DNA of 13,189 nt from an uncultured Porphyromonadaceae bacterium (GTDB lineage Bacteria; Bacteroidota; Bacteroidia; Bacteroidales; Muribaculaceae), in NCBI GenBank assembly GCA_902489275.1, contig CABTZK010000038.1, positions 1-13,189 of the forward strand, given 5' to 3'. Position numbers and translations under genes: made by a program. Of the stretch, positions 1 to 6,849 are shown in pieces. Each line of letters starts with the position of its first letter. Within the stretch, counting starts at the first letter, position 1. The notes beneath the pieces are model-generated. The model was not told the origin of the DNA. It was given only the letters and a program-made list of their open reading frames with translations, and made no database searches.

Positions 1-533
1 CCAGCCAATATGGCCTGTTTCTGATGATTGATGGCGCTCGCTTGGGCTATGGCTTGGCCGCCAGCAGCGAGGTCACGCTGCCCGAGCTGGCGCGTCTGGC
101 CGACGCGTTCTACATTGGCGGCACCAAGGTGGGGGCTATGTTTGGCGAGGCAGTGGTGGTCCCCCATCCTGCTATTGAGCTCACTCGTGGCCTGATCAAG
201 CGCCGCGGAGCCTTGCTGGCTAAGGGCTGGCTGCTTGGCGTGCAATTCGACACGCTATTTACCGATGGCCTTTACGAGGCCATTTCCCGCAATGCCATCA
301 GCCGGGCGATGGCCATCAAAACGGCGCTTGTCGAGAAAGGCTACAGCATGTATATCGACAGCCCCACTAACCAGCAGTTTGTTGTGATGAGCAACCAGAA
401 AATGGACGAGTTAAGCGAGGCCGTCCAGTTTGACTACATTTCCCCTTTCGACGAAACCCGCAGCGTGGTGCGCTTTGCCACTTCCTGGGCCACCACCAGC
501 GAGCAGGTAGAGGCGCTCGCCACCCTGCTTTAG
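1..533 (+). CDS. Threonine aldolase family PLP enzyme (3' part)
   Basis: The reading frame is open from the window edge (first full codon at base 3) to a TAG at 531-533, giving 176 residues of a protein that starts upstream. The segment reads as the C-terminal half of a fold-type I PLP enzyme of the beta-eliminating lyase / low-specificity L-threonine aldolase family, which cleaves L-threonine or L-allo-threonine to glycine and acetaldehyde in the cytoplasm. MIDGARLGYGL matches the family segment whose Asp and Arg contact the cofactor. GGTKVGAMFGEAVV carries the presumed Schiff-base lysine, encoded at 126-128. SPTNQQF and the C-terminal VRFATSWATT are also typical of Bacteroidota members. Full-length relatives are about 340 residues, so roughly half is missing here. 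The family is recognised from memory of its motifs; substrate specificity within it is not certain. No clear terminator follows, only T-rich sequence. Confidence 0.85.
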   Translation, partial: SQYGLFLMIDGARLGYGLAASSEVTLPELARLADAFYIGGTKVGAMFGEAVVVPHPAIELTRGLIKRRGALLAKGWLLGVQFDTLFTDGLYEAISRNAISRAMAIKTALVEKGYSMYIDSPTNQQFVVMSNQKMDELSEAVQFDYISPFDETRSVVRFATSWATTSEQVEALATLL

Positions 534-732
534 TTTGTTGAATGATTTTGTGATCTTTTCCTGATCCTTTGGCCGTTTCTAATTTTACGTAAAAGTTATT
601 TTAGGAAATAATATTTTAGTAAAAGTTTTCCAATATAATTTTTATTTTTCTGTTTATCAACATCTTGTAAAAATAAAAATAATAGAAAGTTTCCAAAAAC
701 GAAAATTTCCTATAAAAATTTACTCCTAAAAG
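534..732. other. AT-rich intergenic spacer
   Basis: This very AT-rich, gene-free stretch separates the threonine aldolase from nrdD. It contains a 12-bp perfect palindrome at 583-594 (TTTTACGTAAAA) and several AAAGTT-containing segments (around 592, 622 and 686). I see no open frame of convincing composition and no GC-rich hairpin followed by a T-run, so termination of the upstream gene is not explained. The right part merges into the repeat and promoter described separately. Confidence 0.6.
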
Positions 733-748
733 TTTGCGAAAACGAAAA
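686..748. repeat. Direct repeat, candidate operator of nrdDG
   Basis: Two 20-base copies lie at 686-705 and 729-748 in the same orientation. They share 18 of 20 positions (AAAGTTT, two differing bases, then an AAAACGAAAA end). Their starts are 43 bp apart, close to four DNA turns, and the right copy covers the -33 element of the nrdD promoter. A pair of like-facing sites at helical spacing over a promoter suggests a protein-binding operator. In such AT-rich DNA, chance similarity is a real alternative. No known regulator motif is recognised. Confidence 0.35.
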
Positions 749-764
749 GGTTGCTATAACTTTG
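733..764 (+). promoter_or_regulatory. Bacteroidota-type promoter of nrdDG
   Basis: TTTG at 733-736 and TAACTTTG at 757-764 match the Bacteroidota -33 TTTG and -7 TAnnTTTG elements, with a 20-base spacer in the accepted range. This predicts transcription starting at about 769-771 and a 5' leader of about 80 nt before the nrdD ATG. It is the best-formed promoter in the window. Confidence 0.8.
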
Positions 765-765
765 T

Positions 766-849
766 GGCGCTGACACGAATGCTGAAGCGCCTTGCCCGAA
801 AGGCAAGATTTCGGCAACGTGCGTAAAACACTATAACTCAAAGGGTAAT
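766..849 (+). promoter_or_regulatory. Structured nrdD 5' leader with competing hairpins
   Basis: The predicted leader can fold in two exclusive ways. Hairpin 1 pairs CTTGCC (791-796) with GGCAAG (802-807) around loop CGAAA. Hairpin 2 pairs 792-801 with TTTCGGCAA (809-817), giving nine pairs with one bulged C around loop GGCAAGA. Both need bases 792-796. A third small helix can join GGCGCT (766-771) and AGCGCC (786-791) if transcription starts early enough. Neither main hairpin is followed by a T-run, so any control would act on translation or RNA stability rather than by intrinsic termination. No known riboswitch family is recognised. Confidence 0.4.
779..826 (+). CDS. Possible 15-residue basic leader peptide
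   Basis: ATG at 779 opens a 15-codon frame ending in TAA at 824-826, encoding MLKRLARKARFRQRA. Seven of 15 residues are Arg or Lys, and the five arginines use five different codons (CGC, CGA, AGA, CGG, CGT). It lies entirely within the predicted nrdD leader, starts only about 8-10 nt from the predicted transcription start, and ends 23 nt before the nrdD ATG. Its codons span both alternative hairpins of the leader. The position suits a regulatory leader peptide, but the initiation context is not strong and a frame this short can occur by chance. Known relatives: none that I recognise. Confidence 0.3.
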   Translation: MLKRLARKARFRQRA

Positions 850-3057
850 ATGATACAGACAGTTGTTAAACGTGACGGTCGCGTGGTGGGCTACAACGAA
901 GAGAAGATCAAGGCCGCCATTCGTAAAGCCATGCTCACGACCGAGAGTGGTGAAGACGAGGGACTCATTCAACGCATCGCTGACCACATTGGCGCTCGCG
1001 GCAAGAGCCAGATGAGCGTGGAGGCCATTCAAGACATGGTGGAGTTTGAACTCATGAAGAGCCCTCGGAAAGAGGTGGCTCGTGCCTACATCAACTATCG
1101 CCACAAGCGCACCGTGGCCCGCAAGGCCAAGACCGCTGATATTTTCCAGGAAATCATCAATGCGCAAAACAACGACGTGACCCGGGAGAATGCCAACATG
1201 AACGCCGACACTCCCGCTGGCATGATGATGAAGTTTGCCAGCGAGAGCACCAAGCCATTTGTTGACGACTACCTGTTGAGCGAGGAAGCCCGCGAAGCCG
1301 TCAAGAACAACTACTTGCACATTCACGACAAGGACTATTACCCCACCAAGAGCCTCACTTGCGTGCAGCATCCGCTTGACAAGGTGCTCAAAAATGGCTT
1401 TGTGGCTGGCCATGGCGAGTCGCGGCCAGCCAAGCGCATCGAGACAGCGAGCGTGATTGCCTGCATCTCGATGGAGACCGCCCAAAACGAGATGCACGGC
1501 GGCCAGGCCATCCCGGCATTTGACTTTTACCTGGCACCCTACGTGCGGCGCTCCTATATAGAGGAAATCAAGCATATCGAGGCACTCACAGGCAGCGACT
1601 ACAAGCACCTCTATCACGCTAAAATCGACGATTACACCGAGCTCCCACTCGACTTCCTGCAAGGCGACCAGCGCGTGGTCCAGCATGCGGTGAACCGCAC
1701 CGCCAGCCGCGTGCATCAGGCCATGGAGGCTTTTATCCACAACATGAACACGATTCACTCCCGTGGCGGGAATCAGGTGGTGTTTTCCAGCATCAACTAT
1801 GGCACCGACACCAGCGCCGAGGGGCGTTGTGTGATCCGGGAGCTGCTCCGCAGCACCTACGAGGGCGTGGGCAACGGCAGCACAGCCATTTTCCCTATCC
1901 AGATTTGGAAAAAGAAGCGGGGCGTGAGTTACTTGCCCGGCGACCCCAACTATGACCTCTACCAGTTGGCCTGCAAGGTGACCGCCCGGCGTTTCTTCCC
2001 CAACTTCGTGAACCTCGACGCCACCTATAACCAGCACGAGAAATGGCGTGCCGACGACCCCGAGCGCTACTGCTACGAGTTGGCCACGATGGGCTGTCGC
2101 ACGCGTGTGTTTGAAAACCGGTTTGGCCCCAAAACCTCTATTGGCCGGGGCAACTTGTCGTTCTCGACCATCAATATCGTGAAGCTCGCGATTGAGTGCA
2201 TGGACATCAAGCGCAGCGATGAGCGCGTCAATGCGTTTTTTGCCAAACTCGACCATCTCTTAGAGGTGACGGCTCGCCAGCTCAACGACCGTTTCAATTT
2301 CCAGCGCACGGCCATGGCGAAGCAATTCCCGCTGCTCATGAGCCAATTGTGGAATGGCGGCGAAAGCCTTGCGCCATGCGATACGATCGATGCGGTCATC
2401 AACCAGGGAACGCTGGGCATTGGCTTCATAGGCCTGGCCGAGTGCCTGATAGCCCTCACGGGGCACCACCATGGCGAGAGCGACGAGAGTCAGCGCTTGG
2501 GAATTAAGATTGTGGGCTACATGCGTGACCGGGCCAACGAGTTCTCCGAGCGCTACCACCACAACTATAGCATCCTCGCCACGCCTGCCGAGGGGCTGAG
2601 CGGGCGGTTCACGAAGCGTGACCGCAAGCAGTTTGGCGAAATTCCCGGCGTGACCGACAGGCAATACTACACCAACAGCAATCATGTGCCGGTCTACTAC
2701 CATTGCAGTCCCAAGCACAAGGCCGAGATTGAGGGGCCCTATCACGAGATGACTCGTGGCGGGCACATCTTCTATGTGGAAATCGACGGCGACGCCACCC
2801 ACAATCCCGAAGCCATTGCCGATGTTGTCGACTTGATGGACAAGTACAACATGGGCTATTGTAGCGTGAATCACAACCGAAACCGCTGCATGAACTGCGG
2901 CTACGAGGATGCCGCCAGCGAGCTTGACACTTGCCCCAAGTGCGGAAGCCACGATATTGACCGCCTGCAGCGCATCACGGGCTATCTTGTGGGCACCACC
3001 GAGCGCTGGAACAGCGCGAAATTAGCCGAGTTGCGCGACCGGGTGGTGCACAAGTAG
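850..3057 (+). CDS. nrdD: Anaerobic ribonucleoside-triphosphate reductase (class III)
   Basis: This 735-residue cytoplasmic enzyme reduces ribonucleoside triphosphates to dNTPs anaerobically, using a glycyl radical and, in the family, formate as reductant. Residues about 3-90 form an ATP-cone allosteric domain (VVKRDGRVVGYNEEKI). C416 in MGCRTRV matches the thiyl-radical cysteine of the family, and C171 in LTCVQHPL matches the partner cysteine seen in the T4 enzyme. The C-terminus has a four-cysteine zinc site (C680, C683, C695, C698) followed by RITGYL, in which G711 is the presumed radical glycine. All key residues are present and the length is normal. The ATG at 850 gives the expected N-terminus directly before the ATP cone; there is no Shine-Dalgarno sequence, as is usual in Bacteroidota. 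nrdG follows after 28 bases, so the two form an operon under the promoter at 733-764. Confidence 0.97.
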   Translation: MIQTVVKRDGRVVGYNEEKIKAAIRKAMLTTESGEDEGLIQRIADHIGARGKSQMSVEAIQDMVEFELMKSPRKEVARAYINYRHKRTVARKAKTADIFQEIINAQNNDVTRENANMNADTPAGMMMKFASESTKPFVDDYLLSEEAREAVKNNYLHIHDKDYYPTKSLTCVQHPLDKVLKNGFVAGHGESRPAKRIETASVIACISMETAQNEMHGGQAIPAFDFYLAPYVRRSYIEEIKHIEALTGSDYKHLYHAKIDDYTELPLDFLQGDQRVVQHAVNRTASRVHQAMEAFIHNMNTIHSRGGNQVVFSSINYGTDTSAEGRCVIRELLRSTYEGVGNGSTAIFPIQIWKKKRGVSYLPGDPNYDLYQLACKVTARRFFPNFVNLDATYNQHEKWRADDPERYCYELATMGCRTRVFENRFGPKTSIGRGNLSFSTINIVKLAIECMDIKRSDERVNAFFAKLDHLLEVTARQLNDRFNFQRTAMAKQFPLLMSQLWNGGESLAPCDTIDAVINQGTLGIGFIGLAECLIALTGHHHGESDESQRLGIKIVGYMRDRANEFSERYHHNYSILATPAEGLSGRFTKRDRKQFGEIPGVTDRQYYTNSNHVPVYYHCSPKHKAEIEGPYHEMTRGGHIFYVEIDGDATHNPEAIADVVDLMDKYNMGYCSVNHNRNRCMNCGYEDAASELDTCPKCGSHDIDRLQRITGYLVGTTERWNSAKLAELRDRVVHK

Positions 3058-3085
3058 CGGGCAACAAGGCTAAAATGAATGTGCG

Positions 3086-3601
3086 ATGTCCCAGGAAGAG
3101 AACGCATTGAGGGTGCTGAGGATTGTCGAGGGCACAAGCGTCGACGGGCCAGGCTTGCGCACGGCCATCTACTTGGCAGGGTGCTTCCACCACTGCCCGG
3201 GCTGCCACAATCCACAGTCTTGGGATTTTGCAGGAGGCGAGCCGCGCACGCTCGACGAGCTAATGAGCGTGATTGCCCGCAATGAGGCTCCTGTGACCCT
3301 GAGCGGCGGCGACCCCTTGCAGCAGCCCCGAGGCATGAGGGCACTTGTGCACCGCATCAAGCGTGAGCTTGGCTACAACGTGTGGAGCTTCACGGGCTAC
3401 ACATGGGAAGAAATCATGAGCAATCATCGCTTGAGGCAGGCTGTCGAGGAGCTTGACGTGCTTGTCGACGGGCCTTTTGAACTCGACAAGCGCGACACCT
3501 CGCTGCTTTTCCGAGGCAGCTCCAACCAGCGCCTGGTCGATGTGCAGCAGTCGCTCGCCACGGGCACCGTCGCGCTTTGGCGGCGCAACGGATCAAGGTG
3601 A
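3086..3601 (+). CDS. nrdG: Anaerobic ribonucleotide reductase activating protein
   Basis: This 171-residue radical-SAM activase installs the glycyl radical on NrdD. AGCFHHCPGCHNP carries the CX3CX2C cluster ligands (C33, C37, C40) that bind the 4Fe-4S cluster. SVDGPGLRTAIYLAGC before it and SGGDP (73-77), the SAM-contacting segment, are standard for NrdG. LVDGPF and FRGSSNQR (142-149) are conserved C-terminal features. The length agrees with the family's 155-175 residues. The start at 3086 yields MSQEENALRVLRIVEG, which aligns with the usual N-terminus. The gene is separated from nrdD by 28 bases and should be cotranscribed with it. The last ten or so residues (VALWRRNGSR) are variable in the family, so the stop at 3599-3601 looks natural. 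Confidence 0.96.
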   Translation: MSQEENALRVLRIVEGTSVDGPGLRTAIYLAGCFHHCPGCHNPQSWDFAGGEPRTLDELMSVIARNEAPVTLSGGDPLQQPRGMRALVHRIKRELGYNVWSFTGYTWEEIMSNHRLRQAVEELDVLVDGPFELDKRDTSLLFRGSSNQRLVDVQQSLATGTVALWRRNGSR

Positions 3602-3615
3602 TTGGCCGAGGAGCC

Positions 3616-3629
3616 GCGGCACGTGCCGC
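3616..3629. repeat. 14-bp perfect palindrome after nrdG
   Basis: GCGGCACGTGCCGC is a perfect 14-bp palindrome 14 bases past the nrdG stop. Its sequence recurs with a single change (GCGGCATGTGCCGC) at 3692-3705, inside the terminator stem 76 bp downstream. It could be a protein-binding site, an auxiliary 3' hairpin, or a relic of duplication. Confidence 0.5.
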
Positions 3630-3686
3630 AGTCCAGCCAGCGCCGCCAACCGCTCCATCATCAAAAGACAGGACGATACCCCCACC

Positions 3687-3714
3687 GCAACGCGGCATGT
3701 GCCGCGTTGCTTTT
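3687..3714 (+). terminator. Intrinsic terminator of nrdDG
   Basis: GCAACGCGGC (3687-3696) pairs perfectly with GCCGCGTTGC (3701-3710) around loop ATGT, followed by TTTT (3711-3714). A ten-pair GC-rich stem followed directly by a T-run is a classic intrinsic terminator. It closes the nrdDG unit 85 bases after the nrdG stop. Confidence 0.88.
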
Positions 3715-3773
3715 CACCGTGTATTTCCAATTAAAAATGTTTTAACAAACGGGTGAAATATGAAAAAAAATGC

Positions 3774-3781
3774 TAACTTTG
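3774..3781 (+). promoter_or_regulatory. Probable -7 element for the M16 protease gene
   Basis: TAACTTTG matches the Bacteroidota -7 consensus and is identical to the nrdD -7 element. No TTTG is found at the expected -33 position (about 3750-3754), so the promoter may be weaker or activator-dependent. It predicts a 5' leader of about 115 nt. Confidence 0.55.
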
Positions 3782-3787
3782 CCAAAT

Positions 3788-3803
3788 CATACAGGCTTGT
3801 ATG
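3788..3803 (+). other. Hairpin at the predicted 5' end of the protease mRNA
   Basis: CATACA (3788-3793) pairs with TGTATG (3798-3803) around GGCT, and TAATTTTT follows. Because it sits at the predicted transcription start, it could shield the 5' end from decay or act as a weak early terminator. The rest of the leader (to 3904) is AT-rich and shows no further clear structure. Confidence 0.4.
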
Positions 3804-3904
3804 TAATTTTTGGAGAGTTTGTGCGTCTATCATTTTAGAGTGTGACTTGAAATCGTTGATACAATGACTCATTACCATATATCATTATTTTAAATATTTA
3901 GTTT

Positions 3905-6724
3905 ATGAAGCTAAGAAAACTTTTTCTAATCGCAGTTGCATGTGTGGGCAGCGCATCGTTCATGATGGGTCAGCCGCAGATGACGTTGCCTGTCGACACA
4001 GCCATTCGCATGGGCAAGCTGCCTAACGGATTGACCTATTACGTCCGTTACAACAATTATCCCGAGAATCACGCCAATTTCTACATCGCTCAGCGAGTAG
4101 GCTCATTGCAAGAGGAGGAAAGCCAGCGTGGCTTGGCTCACTTCCTGGAACACATGTGCTTCAATGGCTCTGAAAACTTCAAGGGCACGGGCGTTGTCGA
4201 CTACACGCGCACCCTGGGTGTTGCCTTTGGCCGCGACTTGAACGCTTACACCGGCATCGACCAGACCGTCTACAACATCAACGACGTACCCACTCATCGC
4301 CAAAGCGCACTGGACTCCTGTCTGCTCATCTTGAAGGACTGGAGCAATGGCCTGCTGCTTGAGGACAAGGAGATTGACGAGGAGCGTGGCGTGATTCACG
4401 AGGAGTGGCGCATGCGCACCTCTGCCATGAACCGCATGTTTGAGCGCAACCTCCCGGCGCTTTATCCTGGCTCAAAATATGGCTTGCGCTTTCCCATCGG
4501 CTTGATGAGCGTGGTTGACAACTTCAAGTACGATGAGCTCCGCGCCTACTACCACAAGTGGTATCGCCCCGACAATCAAGCCATCATTGTGGTGGGTGAC
4601 ATCAATGTTGACTATACCGTCAACAAGATTAAAGAGATGTTCAGCTCGATTCCAGCCGCCGCCCCCGACGCTGCACAAGTGACCTCGGAGCCTGTGACCG
4701 ACAACAACGAGCCCATCATCGTTGTCGACAAGGACAAAGAAATGCCATACAGCATCGTTGAGCTCATGTACAAGCATGATCCTTTCCCCGAGGAAATGAA
4801 AGGGAATATCCAGTACATGGTGTACAATTTCGCCAACAGCATGATCAGCCAAATGCTCAACCTGCGCTACGAGGAGAGAAGCCAGGATGCCGATTGCCCC
4901 TATGTGAATGCCAGTGCTGGCGACGGACAGTACATCTATGCAAAAACCAAAGACGCTTTCACCGTGAGTGCCATGCCCAAAGATGGCAAGACCAACGAGG
5001 CGCTCAAAGCCGCTATAGAGGAGGTCATGCGTGCTCGCCAATATGGCTTCACGGCCACTGAATATGAGCGGGCAAAGGCCGACTACCTGAGCAGCCTTGA
5101 GAAGAGATTCAACAATCGCGATAAAATCTCAACCGAAAGCTATGGTCGCTCTTGCGCCAGCAACTACCTGAATAACGAGCCTCTGACTTCGATTGAAACC
5201 GACTATCAAATCATGAACATGATTGCGCCCCAAATCCCCGTGCAAGTCATCAACCAAATGTTCAACGAGTTGGTGTCGGCAAGCGACACCAACATGGTCG
5301 TGTTGAACTTCAACCAAGAGAAAGATGGTGCTACCTATCCCACTCCAGCATCACTCAAGAGCGCTATCGACGCTGCAAGAGCCGAAAAACTTGAGGCTTA
5401 CGTCGACAAGGTGAAACAAGAGCCGCTGATGACCACCATGCCACAGCCAGGCAAGATTGTGAAAGAGACCGAAAATGCCGATAGGGGCTACAAGGAACTC
5501 ACATTGAGCAATGGGGCTAAGGTCATTCTCAAAAAAACCGACTTCAAGGCCGACCAAATCCTGTACCGGGCATCGTCCAAGGGCGGAAGCTCGCTCTATG
5601 GAAAGAGTGATTGGGCGAACTGCAAAATGTTTGACGACGTGATAGGCATCAGTGGACTTGGAAACTTTGACAGCAACGAGCTGAAAAAGGCTCTCGCCGG
5701 CAAGAATGCCAATGTTGACCTCACCCTCTCGACTTCCTTTGAGTCGCTCAAGGGCAATTCAACGAAGAAAGACCTTGAGACCTTGTTCCAACTCAACTAC
5801 CTGTACTTCACCAATATCAAGAAAGACCAAAAGGCATTTGACCAGACCATGTCTCTCTATGAGACCTATCTCAAGAATAAAGACCTTACACCAGAGAGCA
5901 CGTTTGGTGACTCTATTCAGGTGACCCTCAACAACCACAACTGGCGCGACAAGCCATTCGATGTGCAAAACCTCAAGGAAGTGGACTATGACCGCGTTCT
6001 GCAAATCGCCAAGGAACGCACGGCCAACGCTGCCGATTTCACGTTCTACTTTGTGGGCAGCTTCGACGAGGAGACCATCAAGCCCCTCATTGAGCAATAC
6101 ATCGCAAGCCTGCCAGCACAGCCAGGCATGAGCGAGAATTACAAGAATGTTCAGGAATACGCCCAAGGCAACGTGGTGAATACGTTCAGCCGCAAGATGG
6201 AAACGCCCAAGCCCATGAGCTACATGTACTGGTACAACAACGAGTCTCCCTACACCCTTGAGAATTCCATTATGGCTCGTGCGGTGGGCCAATTGCTTAA
6301 CAAGCAGTATTTGAAGGTGATTCGCGAGCAAGAGAGCGCAGCCTATTCTCCAGGCGCAGGTGGAAATGTTCAAATGACGGGTGACAAGATGTTTACCTGT
6401 GTGGTTGGCGTTTGCCAAATGACCCCCGAGAAGAAAGATCGCTGCCTTGACCTCATGAAGAGCCTGTTTGAAGACCTGGCTACCAACATTGATGCCAACT
6501 CTTTGAAAGACATTCAGGCTCAAATGATTAAAGACTATGATGAGAGTATCAAGGAGAATTCCTATTGGCTGAATTCACTCGACATGTGGATTGCCCGTGG
6601 CATTGATATAGACACCAACTACAAGGAGATTGTGAATGCCATGACGCCTGCTCGCTTGTCGAAATGGATTAAAGATAACCTCGTGGGCAAGAACTACGTC
6701 CAGGTGACGATGCTTCCCGAGTAA
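3905..6724 (+). CDS. Exported M16 (insulinase/pitrilysin) zinc protease, PqqL-like
   Basis: This 939-residue protein starts with a signal peptide (MKLRKLFLIAVACVGSASFMMG, likely cleaved before Q23; no lipobox), so it acts in the periplasm or outside. The mature N-terminus carries the inverted zinc motif HFLEH (H79, E82, H83), within RGLAHFLEHMCFNGSENF, and the downstream glutamates of EERGVIHEEW, where E167 is the probable third ligand. FGRDLNAYTGIDQTVYNI continues the active domain. The C-terminal half lacks HXXEH, as expected for the inactive half of the clamshell, but keeps the R/Y substrate-contact pair (R807 and Y814 in IREQESAAY). The length and N-terminal pattern resemble E. coli PqqL (931 residues). 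M16 enzymes typically degrade peptides inside a closed chamber; the substrate here is unknown. The leader just before ATG is AT-rich with no Shine-Dalgarno. The gene has its own promoter and terminator, so it is monocistronic. Confidence 0.93.
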   Translation: MKLRKLFLIAVACVGSASFMMGQPQMTLPVDTAIRMGKLPNGLTYYVRYNNYPENHANFYIAQRVGSLQEEESQRGLAHFLEHMCFNGSENFKGTGVVDYTRTLGVAFGRDLNAYTGIDQTVYNINDVPTHRQSALDSCLLILKDWSNGLLLEDKEIDEERGVIHEEWRMRTSAMNRMFERNLPALYPGSKYGLRFPIGLMSVVDNFKYDELRAYYHKWYRPDNQAIIVVGDINVDYTVNKIKEMFSSIPAAAPDAAQVTSEPVTDNNEPIIVVDKDKEMPYSIVELMYKHDPFPEEMKGNIQYMVYNFANSMISQMLNLRYEERSQDADCPYVNASAGDGQYIYAKTKDAFTVSAMPKDGKTNEALKAAIEEVMRARQYGFTATEYERAKADYLSSLEKRFNNRDKISTESYGRSCASNYLNNEPLTSIETDYQIMNMIAPQIPVQVINQMFNELVSASDTNMVVLNFNQEKDGATYPTPASLKSAIDAARAEKLEAYVDKVKQEPLMTTMPQPGKIVKETENADRGYKELTLSNGAKVILKKTDFKADQILYRASSKGGSSLYGKSDWANCKMFDDVIGISGLGNFDSNELKKALAGKNANVDLTLSTSFESLKGNSTKKDLETLFQLNYLYFTNIKKDQKAFDQTMSLYETYLKNKDLTPESTFGDSIQVTLNNHNWRDKPFDVQNLKEVDYDRVLQIAKERTANAADFTFYFVGSFDEETIKPLIEQYIASLPAQPGMSENYKNVQEYAQGNVVNTFSRKMETPKPMSYMYWYNNESPYTLENSIMARAVGQLLNKQYLKVIREQESAAYSPGAGGNVQMTGDKMFTCVVGVCQMTPEKKDRCLDLMKSLFEDLATNIDANSLKDIQAQMIKDYDESIKENSYWLNSLDMWIARGIDIDTNYKEIVNAMTPARLSKWIKDNLVGKNYVQVTMLPE

Positions 6725-6755
6725 AGTTACAAGGCTTTCTCATTGACAAGCCGAC

Positions 6756-6807
6756 AAAAAACGAGGGTGTACCAAATTTTGCAAAATTTGGTACACCCTC
6801 GATTTTT
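6756..6807. terminator. Bidirectional terminator, 40-bp perfect palindrome
   Basis: Bases 6762-6801 form a perfect 40-bp palindrome (left arm begins CGAGGGTGTACC, centre TTTTGCAAAA). TTTTT follows at 6803-6807 on the + strand, and six A at 6756-6761 give TTTTTT for the minus strand. It lies between the convergent M16 and barrel genes and should terminate both transcripts. Confidence 0.9.
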
Positions 6808-6849
6808 AGCCTCTTTTGGGGTGGACAACTTGTCCCTGGATGGCGTGGC

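Noticed and set aside
791..813. H-type pseudoknot between loop CGAAA (797-801) and TTTCG (809-813)
   Set aside because: The connecting loops would be zero and one base, too short to cross a six-pair stem. The same complementarity is better explained as an alternative hairpin.
828..838. ACACTATAACT before nrdD as an NrdR box
   Set aside because: It resembles half of an NrdR site but lacks the palindromic second half and a correctly spaced partner box, and it lies downstream of the predicted transcription start.
838..2256. A 472-codon open frame on the minus strand within nrdD
   Set aside because: It is fully antisense to nrdD, whose catalytic and metal residues are all in place. Its translation is rich in Val, His and Ala with no recognisable domain, as expected from the mirror frame of a GC-biased gene.
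3602..3773. Extension of nrdG in another frame past its stop (open to about 3773)
   Set aside because: NrdG already has its normal length and conserved C-terminal FRGSSNQR block. The extension is Ala/Pro/Arg-rich, has no family resemblance and runs through the terminator.
5759..6523. A 254-codon minus-strand frame inside the M16 protease gene, and similar long antisense frames within the barrel and TPR genes (for example 7072-7677 and 10762-11517)
   Set aside because: They are shadows of strongly supported genes, with no promoter, no initiation context and no recognisable domains.
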